Source of the DNA: Annona cherimola
Taxonomy: Eukaryota; Streptophyta; Magnoliopsida; Magnoliales; Annonaceae
Reading direction: 5' to 3'
Length of the DNA: 64,000 nt
Assembly (NCBI GenBank): GCA_030490835.1
Contig: CM059971.1
Span: 51,012,012 to 51,076,011 of the forward strand
Positions within the stretch are counted from its first letter, which is position 1; each line of letters opens with the position of its first letter. The translations under genes were made by a program, and so were the position numbers. Below, in pieces: positions 53,489-64,000 of the stretch. The notes under the pieces were generated by a model that had not been told where the DNA came from, made no database searches, and worked only from the letters and a program-made list of their open reading frames with translations.

Positions 53489-56400
53489 GAGTTTGATAGA
53501 ATGAACTTTGATTAGTTAGAATTGAGTAGAACTAAAACTAATTGACTTGATTTGACTGTAAGTAGAACGAGTAAACTTTAAAGCATTCCAATAGATTCAA
53601 AACAACTGAATTGGACGAAAGGAACTTCAATGAACAACAATTAACAACAATCCCTTTATTTCATATACATTCGAACGACATAGGATGACCTTAAAGGCAT
53701 TGAAATCGAATCAAATGAATTGAGTTTGATAGAATCAACTTTAATTAGCTAGAATTGAGTACAACTCAATCTAATTGACTTGATTTGACTTCAAGGAGAA
53801 CGAGTATACTTTAACGCATTCCAATAGATTTAGAACAACTGAATTGGACGAAAGGAACTTCAATCAACAACAATTACCAACAATCCCTTGATTTCATTTA
53901 CATTCGAACGACATAGGATGACCTTGAAGGAATTGAAATCGAATCTAATGAATTGAGTTTGATAGAATGAACTTTGATTAGCAAGAATTGAGTACAACTC
54001 AATCTAATTGACTTGATTTGAATGTAAGGAGAACAAGTAAACTTTAACGCATTCGAATAAATTCAAAACAATTGAATTGGACGAAAGGAACTTCAATCAA
54101 AACCAATTAACAACAATCCCTTGATTTGATTTACATTCGAACGACAACGGATGACCTTAAAGGCTTTGAAGTCAAATCAAATGAATTGAGTTTGATAGAA
54201 TGAACTTTGATTAGTTATAATTGAGTATAACTCAATCTAATTGACTTGATTTGACTGTAAGGAGAACGAGTAAACTTTAACGCATTCCGATAGATTCAAA
54301 ACAACTGAATTGGAAGAAAGGAACTTCAATCAACAACAATTAACAATAATCCCTTGATTTCATTTACATTCGTACGACTACGGATGACCTTAAAGGCATT
54401 CAAATCGAATCAAATGAATTGAGTTTGATAGAATGAACTTTGATTAGTTAGAATTGAGTAGAACTCAAACTAATTGACTTGATTTGACTGTAAGTAGAAC
54501 GAGTAAACTTTAAAGCATTACAATAGATTCAAAACAACTGAATTGGACGAAAGAACTTAAATGAACAATAATCAACAACAATCCCTTTATTTCATTTCCA
54601 TTCGAACGACATGGGATGACCTTAAAGGCAATGAAATCGAATCAAATTAATTGAGTTTGATAGAATGAACTTTAATTAGCTAGAATTGAGTACAACTCAA
54701 TCTAATTGACTTGATTTGACCGTAAGGAGAACGAGTAAAGTTTAACGCATTCCAATAGATTCCGAACAACTGAATCGGAAGAAAGGAACTTCCATCAACA
54801 ACAGTTAACAACAATCCCTTGATTTCATTTACATTCTAACGACAACGGATGACCTTAAAGGCATTCATATCGAATGAAATGAATTGAGTTTGATAGAATG
54901 AACTTTCATTACTTAGAATTTAGTAGAACTCAATCTAATTTACTTGATTTGACTGTAAGTAGAACGAGTAAACTTGAAAGCATTCCAATAGATTCAAAAC
55001 AACTGAATTGGACGAAAGGAACTTCAATGAACAACAATTAACAACAATCCCTTTATTTCATATACATTCGAACGACATAGGATGACCTTAAAGGCATTGA
55101 AATCGAATCAAATGAATTGAGTTTGATAGAATCAACTTTAATTAGCTAGAATTGAGTACAACTCAATCTAATTGACTTGATTTGACTTCAAGGAGAACGA
55201 GTATACTTTAACGCATTCCAATAGATTTAGAACAACTGAATTGGACGAAAGGAACTTCAATCAACAACAATTACCAACAATCCCTTGATTTCATTTACAT
55301 TCGAACGACATAGGATGACCTTGAAGGCATTGAAATCGAATCTAATGAATTGAGTTTGATAGAATGAACTTTGATTAGCTAGAATTGAGTACAACTCAAT
55401 CTAATTGACTTGATTTGAATGTAAGGAGAACGAGTAAACTTTAACGCATTCGAATAAATTCAAAACAACTGAATTGGACGAAAGGAACTTCAATCAAAAC
55501 CAATTAACAACAATCCCTTGATTTCATTTACATTCGAACGACATAGGATGACCTTAAAGTCATTGAAATCGAATCAAATGAATTGAGTTTGATAGAACGA
55601 ACTTTAATTAGCTAGAATTGAGTACAACTCAATCTAATTGACTTGATTTGACTTTAAGGAGAATGAGTATACTTTAACGCATTCCAATAGATTTAGAACA
55701 ACTGAATTGGACGAAAGGAACTTCAATCAACAACAATTAACAACAATCCCTTGATTTCATTTACATTCGAACGACATAGGATGACCTTGAAGGCATTGAA
55801 ATCGAATCTAATGAATTGAGTTTGATAGAATGAACTTTGATTAGTTATAATTGAGTATAACTCAATCTAATTGACTTGATTTGACTGTAAGGAGAACGAG
55901 TAAACTTTAACGCATTCCGATAGATTCAAAACAACTGAATTGGAAGAAAGGAACTTCAATCAACAACAATTAACAATAATCCCTTGATTTCATTTACATT
56001 CGTACGACTACGGATGACCTTAAAGGCATTCAAATCGAATCAAATGAATTGAGTTTGATAGAATGAACTTTGATTAGTTAGAATTGAGTAGAACTCAAAC
56101 TAATTGACTTGATTTGACTGTAAGTAGAACGAGTAAACTTTAAAGCATTACAATAGATTCAAAACAACTGAATTGGACGAAAGAACTTAAATGAACAATA
56201 ATCAACAACAATCCCTTTATTTCATTTCCATTCGAACGACATGGGATGACCTTAAAGGCAATGAAATCGAATCAAATTAATTGAGTTTGATAGAATGAAC
56301 TTTAATTAGCTAGAATTGAGTACAACTCAATCTAATTGACTTGATTTGACCGTTAGGAGAACGAGTAAAGTTTAACGCATTCCAATAGATTCCGAACAAC

Positions 56401-58843
56401 TGAATCGGAAGAAAGGAACTTCCATCAACAACAGTTAACAACAATCCCTTGATTTCATTTACATTCTAACGACAACGGATGACCTTAAAGGCATTCATAT
56501 CGAATGAAATGAATTGAGTTTGATAGAATGAACTTTGATTACTTAGAATTTAGTAGAACTCAATCTAATTTACTTGATTTTACTGTAAGTAGAACGAGTA
56601 AACTTGAAAGCATTCCAATAGATTCAAAACAACTGAATTGGACGAAAGGAACTTCAATGAACAACAATTAACAACAATCCCTTTATTTCATATACATTCG
56701 AACGACATAGGATGACCTTAAAGTCATTGAAATCGAATCAAATGAATTGAGTTTGATAGAATGAACTTTAATTAGCTAGAATTGAGTACAACTCAATCTA
56801 ATTGACTTGATTTGACTTCAAGGAGAACGAGTATACTTTAACGCATTCCAATAGATTTAGAACAACTGAATTGGACGAAAGGAACTTCAATCAACAACAA
56901 TTACCAACAATCCCTTTATTTCATTTACATTCGAACGACATAGGATGACCTTGAAGGAATTGAAATCGAATCTAATGAATTGAGTTTGATAGAATGAACT
57001 TTGATTAGCAAGAATTGAGTACAACTCAATCTAATTGACTTGATTTGAATGTAAGGAGAACGAGTAAACTTTAACGCATTCCAATAAATTCAAAACAACT
57101 GAATTGGACGAAAGGAACTTCAATCAACAACAATTAACAACAATCCCTTGATTTCATTTACATTCGAACGACAGCGGATGACCTTAAAGGCATTCAAATC
57201 GAATCAAATGAATTGAGTTTGATAGAATGAACTTTGATTACTTAGAATTTAGTAGAACTCAAACTATTTGACTTGATTTGACTGTAAGGAGAACGAGTAA
57301 ACTTTAACGCATTCCAATAGATTCCGAACAACTGAATTGGAGAAAGGAACTTCCATCAACAACAATTAACAACAATCCCTTGATTTCATTTACATTCGAA
57401 CGACATAGGATGACATTGAAGGAATTGAAATCGAATCTAATGAATTGAGTTTGATAGAATGAACTTTGATTAGCAAGAATTGAGTACAACTCAATCTAAT
57501 TGACTTGATTTGAATGTAAGGAGAACGAGTAAACTTTAACGCATTCCAATAAATTCCGAACAACTGAATTGGACGAAAGGAACTTCAATCAACAACAATT
57601 AACAACAATCCCTTGATTTCATTTACATTCGAACGACAGCGGATGACCTTAAAGGCATTCAAATCGAATCAAATGAATTGAGTTTGATAGAATGAACTTT
57701 GATTAGTTAGAATTGAGTAGAACTCAAACTAATTGACTTGATTTGACTGTAAGTAGAACGAGTAAACTTTAAAGCATTATAATAGATTCAAAACAACTGA
57801 ATTGGACGAAAGAACTTCAATGAACAATAATCAACAACAATCCCTTTATTTCATTTCCATTCGAACGACATGGGATGACCTTAAAGGCATTGAAATCGAA
57901 TCAAATTAATTGAGTTTGATAGAATGAACTTTAATTAGCTAGAATTGAGTACAACTCAATCTAATTTACTTGATTTGACCGTAAGGAGAACGAGTAAAGT
58001 TTAACGCATTCCAATAGATTCCGAACAACTGAATCGGAAGAAAGGAACTTCCATAAACAACAGTTAACAACAATCCCTTGATTTCATTTACATTCTAACG
58101 ACAACGGATAACCTTAAAGGCATTCAAATCGAATGAAATGAATTGAGTTTGATAGAATGAACTTTGATTACTTAGAATTTAGTAGAACTCAATCTAATTT
58201 ACTTGATTTTACTGTAAGTAGAACGAGTAAACTTGAAAGCATTCCAATAGATTCAAAACAACTGAATTGGACGAAAGGAACTTCAATGAACAACAATTAA
58301 CAACAATCCCTTTATTTCATATACATTCGAACGACATAGGATGACCTTAAAGGCATTGAAATCGAATCAAATGAATTGAGTTTGATAGAATGAACTTTAA
58401 TTAGCTAGAATTGAGTACAACTCAATCTAATTGACTTGATTTGAATGTAAGGAGAACGAGTAAACTTTAACGCATTCCAATAAATTCCGAACAACTGAAT
58501 TGGACGAAAGGAACTTCAATCAACAACAATTAACCACAATCCCTTGATTTCATTTACATTCGAACGACAGCGGATGACCTTAAAGGCATTCAAATCGAAT
58601 CAAATGAATTGAGTTTGATAGAATGAACTTTGATTAGTTAGAATTGAGTAGAACTCAAACTAATTGACTTGATTTGACTGTAAGGAGAACGAGTAAACTT
58701 TAACGCATTCCGATAGATTCAAAACAACTGAATTGGAAGAAAGGAACTTCAATCAACAACAATTAACAACAATCCCTTGATTTCATTTACATTCGAACGA
58801 CAACGGATGACCTTAAAGGCATTCAAATCGAATCAAATGAATT
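53489..58843 (+). repeat. 23-monomer unit, 5,355 bp, copy 2
   Basis: Same monomer order as copy 1, offset 5,354 up to the missing base of copy 1 and one more after it. The sixth monomer of the embedded 11-mer (56,982) is a normal b type here. Confidence 0.9.
55818..58377 (+). repeat. 11-monomer unit inside the 23-mer, copy 2
   Basis: A full 2,560-bp copy starting with c at 55818, monomer order as in the other units. Confidence 0.9.
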
Positions 58844-61800
58844 GAGTTTGATAGAATGAACTTTGATTAGTTAGAATTGAGTAGAACTAAAACTAATTGA
58901 CTTGATTTGACTGTAAGTAGAACGAGTAAACTTTAAAGCATTCGAATAGATTCAAAACAACTGAATTGGACGAAAGGAACTTCAATGAACAACAATTAAC
59001 AACAATCCCTTTATTTCATATACATTCGAACGACATAGGATGACCTTAAAGGCATTGAAATCGAATCAAATGAATTGAGTTTGATAGAATCAACTTTAAT
59101 TAGCTAGAATTGAGTACAACTCAATCTAATTGACTTGATTTGACTTCAAGGAGAACGAGTATACTTTAACGCATTCCAATAGATTTAGAACAACTGAATT
59201 GGACGAAAGGAACTTCAATCAACAACAATTACCAACAATCCCTTGATTTCATTTACATTCGAACGACATAGGATGACCTTGAAGGAATTGAAATCGAATC
59301 TAATGAATTGAGTTTGATAGAATGAACTTTGATTAGCAAGAATTGAGTACAACTCAATCTAATTGACTTGATTTGAATGTAAGGAGAACGAGTAAACTTT
59401 AACGCATTCGAATAAATTCAAAACAATTGAATTGGACGAAAGGAACTTCAATCAAAACCAATTAACAACAATCCCTTGATTTGATTTACATTCGAACGAC
59501 AACGGATGACCTTAAAGGCTTTGAAGTCGAATCAAATGAATTGAGTTTGATAGAATGAACTTTGATTAGTTATAATTGAGTATAACTCAATCTAATTGAC
59601 TTGATTTGACTGTAAGGAGAACGAGTAAACTTTAACGCATTCCGATAGATTCAAAACAACTGAATTGGAAGAAAGGAACTTCAATCAACAACAATTAACA
59701 ATAATCCCTTGATTTCATTTACATTCGTACGACTACGGATGACCTTAAAGGCATTCAAATCGAATCAAATGAATTGAGTTTGATAGAATGAACTTTGATT
59801 AGTTAGAATTGAGTAGAACTCAAACTAATTGACTTGATTTGACTGTAAGTAGAACGAGTAAACTTTAAAGCATTACAATAGATTCAAAACAACTGAATTG
59901 GACGAAAGAACTTAAATGAACAATAATCAACAACAATCCCTTTATTTCATTTCCATTCGAACGACATGGGATGACCTTAAAGGCAATGAAATCGAATCAA
60001 ATTAATTGAGTTTGATAGAATGAACTTTAATTAGCTAGAATTGAGTACAACTCAATCTAATTGACTTGATTTGACCGTAAGGAGAACGAGTAAAGTTTAA
60101 CGCATTCCAATAGATTCCGAACAACTGAATCGGAAGAAAGGAACTTCCATCAACAACAGTTAACAACAATCCCTTGATTTCATTTACATTCTAACGACAA
60201 CGGATGACCTTAAAGGCATTCATATCGAATGAAATGAATTGAGTTTGATAGAATGAACTTTGATTACTTAGAATTTAGTAGAACTCAATCTAATTTACTT
60301 GATTTTACTGTAAGTAGAACGAGTAAACTTGAAAGCATTCCAATAGATTCAAAACAACTGAATTGGACGAAAGGAACTTCAATGAACAACAATTAACAAC
60401 AATCCCTTTATTTCATATACATTCGAACGACATAGGATGACCTTAAAGGCATTGAAATCGAATCAAATGAATTGAGTTTGATAGAATCAACTTTAATTAG
60501 CTAGAATTGAGTACAACTCAATCTAATTGACTTGATTTGACTTCAAGGAGAACGAGTATACTTTAACGCATTCCAATAGATTTAGAACAACTGAATTGGA
60601 CGAAAGGAACTTCAATCAACAACAATTACCAACAATCCCTTGATTTCATTTACATTCGAACGACATAGGATGACCTTGAAGGCATTGAAATCGAATCTAA
60701 TGAATTGAGTTTGATAGAATGAACTTTGATTAGCTAGAATTGAGTACAACTCAATCTAATTGACTTGATTTGAATGTAAGGAGAACGAGTAAACTTTAAC
60801 GCATTCGAATAAATTCAAAACAACTGAATTGGACGAAAGGAACTTCAATCAAAACCAATTAACAACAATCCCTTGATTTCATTTACATTCGAACGACATA
60901 GGATGACCTTAAAGTCATTGAAATCGAATCAAATGAATTGAGTTTGATAGAACGAACTTTAATTAGCTAGAATTGAGTACAACTCAATCTAATTGACTTG
61001 ATTTGACTTTAAGGAGAATGAGTATACTTTAACGCATTCCAATAGATTTAGAACAACTGAATTGGACGAAAGGAACTTCAATCAACAACAATTAACAACA
61101 ATCCCTTGATTTCATTTACATTCGAACGACATAGGATGACCTTGAAGGCATTGAAATCGAATCTAATGAATTGAGTTTGATAGAATGAACTTTGATTAGT
61201 TATAATTGAGTATAACTCAATCTAATTGACTTGATTTGACTGTAAGGAGAACGAGTAAACTTTAACGCATTCCGATAGATTCAAAACAACTGAATTGGAA
61301 GAAAGGAACTTCAATCAACAACAATTAACAATAATCCCTTGATTTCATTTACATTCGTACGACTACGGATGACCTTAAAGGCATTCAAATCGAATCAAAT
61401 GAATTGAGTTTGATAGAATGAACTTTGATTAGTTAGAATTGAGTAGAACTCAAACTAATTGACTTGATTTGACTGTAAGTAGAACGAGTAAACTTTAAAG
61501 CATTACAATAGATTCAAAACAACTGAATTGGACGAAAGAACTTAAATGAACAATAATCAACAACAATCCCTTTATTTCATTTCCATTCGAACGACATGGG
61601 ATGACCTTAAAGGCAATGAAATCGAATCAAATTAATTGAGTTTGATAGAATGAACTTTAATTAGCTAGAATTGAGTACAACTCAATCTAATTGACTTGAT
61701 TTGACCGTAAGGAGAACGAGTAAAGTTTAACGCATTCCAATAGATTCCGAACAACTGAATCGGAAGAAAGGAACTTCCATCAACAACAGTTAACAACAAT

Positions 61801-64000
61801 CCCTTGATTTCATTTACATTCTAACGACAACGGATGACCTTAAAGGCATTCATATCGAATGAAATGAATTGAGTTTGATAGAATGAACTTTGATTACTTA
61901 GAATTTAGTAGAACTCAATCTAATTTACTTGATTTTACTGTAAGTAGAACGAGTAAACTTGAAAGCATTCCAATAGATTCAAAACAACTGAATTGGACGA
62001 AAGGAACTTCAATGAACAACAATTAACAACAATCCCTTTATTTCATATACATTCGAACGACATAGGATGACCTTAAAGTCATTGAAATCGAATCAAATGA
62101 ATTGAGTTTGATAGAATGAACTTTAATTAGCTAGAATTGAGTACAACTCAATCTAATTGACTTGATTTGACTTCAAGGAGAACGAGTATACTTTAACGCA
62201 TTCCAATAGATTTAGAACAACTGAATTGGACGAAAGGAACTTCAATCAACAACAATTACCAACAATCCCTTTATTTCATTTACATTCGAACGACATAGGA
62301 TGACTTTGAAGGAATTGAAATCGAATCTAATGAATTGAGTTTGATAGAATGAACTTTGATTAGCAAGAATTGAGTACAACTCAATCTAATTGACTTGATT
62401 TGAATGTAAGGAGAACGAGTAAACTTTAACGCATTCCAATAAATTCAAAACAACTGAATTGGACGAAAGGAACTTCAATCAACAACAATTAACAACAATC
62501 CCTTGATTTCATTTACATTCGAACGACAGCGGATGACCTTAAAGGCATTCAAATCGAATCAAATGAATTGAGTTTGATAGAATGAACTTTGATTACTTAG
62601 AATTTAGTAGAACTCAAACTATTTGACTTGATTTGACTGTAAGGAGAACGAGTAAACTTTAACGCATTCCAATAGATTCCGAACAACTGAATTGGAGAAA
62701 GGAACTTCTATCAACAACAATTAACAACAATCCCTTGATTTCATTTACATTCGAACGACATAGGATGACATTGAAGGAATTGAAATCGAATCTAATGAAT
62801 TGAGTTTGATAGAATGAACTTTGATTAGCAAGAATTGAGTACAACTCAATCTAATTGACTTGATTTGAATGTAAGGAGAACGAGTAAACTTTAACGCATT
62901 CCAATAAATTCCGAACAACTGAATTGGACGAAAGGAACTTCAATCAACAACAATTAACAACAATCCCTTGATTTCATTTACATTCGAACGACAGCGGATG
63001 ACCTTAAAGGCATTCAAATCGAATCAAATGAATTGAGTTTGATAGAATGAACTTTGATTAGTTAGAATTGAGTAGAACTCAAACTAATTGACTTGATTTG
63101 ACTGTAAGTAGAACGAGTAAACTTTAAAGCATTATAATAGATTCAAAACAACTGAATTGGACGAAAGAACTTCAATGAACAATAATCAACAACAATCCCT
63201 TTATTTCATTTCCATTCGAACGACATGGGATGACCTTAAAGGCATTGAAATCGAATCAAATTAATTGAGTTTGATAGAATGAACTTTAATTAGCTAGAAT
63301 TGAGTACAACTCAATCTAATTTACTTGATTTGACCGTAAGGAGAACGAGTAAAGTTTAACGCATTCCAATAGATTCCGAACAACTGAATCGGAAGAAAGG
63401 AACTTCCATAAACAACAGTTAACAACAATCCCTTGATTTCATTTACATTCTAACGACAGCGGATAACCTTAAAGGCATTCAAATCGAATGAAATGAATTG
63501 AGTTTGATAGAATGAACTTTGATTACTTAGAATTTAGTAGAACTCAATCTAATTTACTTGATTTTACTGTAAGTAGAACGAGTAAACTTGAAAGCATTCC
63601 AATAGATTCAAAACAACTGAATTGGACGAAAGGAACTTCAATGAACAACAATTAACAACAATCCCTTTATTTCATACACATTCGAACGACATAGGATGAC
63701 CTTAAAGGCATTGAAATCGAATCAAATGAATTGAGTTTGATAGAATGAACTTTAATTAGCTAGAATTGAGTACAACTCAATCTAATTGACTTGATTTGAC
63801 TTTAAGGAGAACGAGTATACTTTAACGCATTCCAATAGATTAAGAACAACTGAATTGGACGAAAGGAACTTCAATCAACAACAATTAACAACAATCCCTT
63901 GATTTCATTTACATTCGAACGACAGCGGATGACCTTAAAGGCATTCAAATCGAATCAAATGAATTGAGTTTGATAGAATGAACTTTGATTAGTTAGAATT
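58844..64000 (+). repeat. 23-monomer unit, copy 3, cut by the window end
   Basis: The same order continues to the last base; about 200 bp of the unit lie beyond the window. Copy-specific changes include CATTCGAATAG near 58941 and an a-like patch at about 63800-63843. Confidence 0.88.
61173..63732 (+). repeat. 11-monomer unit inside the 23-mer, copy 3
   Basis: A full 2,560-bp copy starting with c at 61173. Private changes include CTTCTATC in f' near 62706 and GACAGCGGATAACC near 63457. Confidence 0.9.

Larger units (their letters stand above)
1..64000 (+). repeat. 233-bp satellite array, whole window
   Basis: GAGTTTGATA recurs every 233 bp (1, 234, 467, 700, 933, 1166 and onward), with only a few 1-5 bp exceptions, a 1.6-kb indel-rich patch and three 125-bp truncated copies. 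All monomers point the same way; no inverted copy or unrelated insert was found. G+C is about 33% in a representative monomer. Open frames are short, lie across monomer boundaries, and recur only because the repeat recurs, so no coding region is called. The scale and the higher-order organisation fit a eukaryotic centromeric or pericentromeric satellite; that role is inferred. Both ends run off the window. Confidence 0.97.

Noticed and set aside
1..64000. CRISPR array
   Set aside because: The period is 233 bp with no alternation of short conserved repeats and unique spacers; every part of the monomer is repeated.

Overview
The window is one uninterrupted block of eukaryotic-type satellite DNA. 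From base 1 to base 64,000 it is a head-to-tail tandem array of a 233-bp monomer, about 275 copies, all in the same orientation. I see no gene, RNA gene, transposon, CRISPR array or unique spacer. A representative monomer has about 33% G+C and more A than T on the + strand (about 38% versus 29%). Its CpG count (6) is close to random expectation. Array size, uniform orientation and higher-order structure fit a centromeric or pericentromeric satellite. I do not recognise the satellite and cannot name the species.

Monomer starts below are placed at the recurring GAGTTTGATA. Six monomer types can be told apart by shared variants. a: TTTAATTAGCTAG near the start, then GAGTATAC, ATTTAGAAC. b: CTAAAATTG or GCAAGAATTG, then AATGTAAGG, CGAATAAATTC, AAAACCAATT. 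c: GTTATAATT, then CCGATAGATTC, AATAATCCC, TTCGTACGAC. d: GTAGAACTCAAAC, then GTAAGTAGAAC, AAAGCATTACAA, GACATGGGATG. e: a-like head, then ACCGTAAGG, AAAGTTTAAC, ATTCCGAAC, CTTCCATC, ATTCTAACG. f: ATTACTTAGAATTTAG, then TTGAAAGCATTCC, CATATACATTC. The cleanest order is a-b-c-d-e-f, a 1,398-bp hexamer, seen twice in tandem at 3,263-6,058. Everything else reads as this hexamer rearranged by unequal exchange: repeated monomers (aa, bb), skipped monomers (b|e, c|f) and hybrid monomers.

Layout. 1-9,678 is a hexamer-derived region, duplicated at 14,339-23,092. Between the copies (9,679-14,338) lies a block depleted of c and d and rich in hybrids. An 11-monomer unit of 2,560 bp (c d e f a b f' b d e f) occurs once at 22,860-25,419, three times in direct tandem at 37,194-44,873, and three more times inside a 23-monomer unit of about 5,355 bp that fills 48,135 to the window end. 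Other duplicated blocks are 25,887-28,454 with 45,572-48,134, and 33,706-36,727 with 48,368-51,394. A 125-bp truncated monomer occurs three times (9,088; 22,502; 31,717).

Each full monomer carries a short dyad, ATTGAGT-N3-ACTCAAT, intact or slightly decayed. d-type monomers carry a 17-bp site one transition away from the CENP-B box core. A 1.6-kb stretch (16,436-18,010) holds a cluster of small indels that its otherwise matching duplicate lacks, which looks more like local sequencing or assembly error than biology. All comparisons were made by eye; percent identities were not computed.
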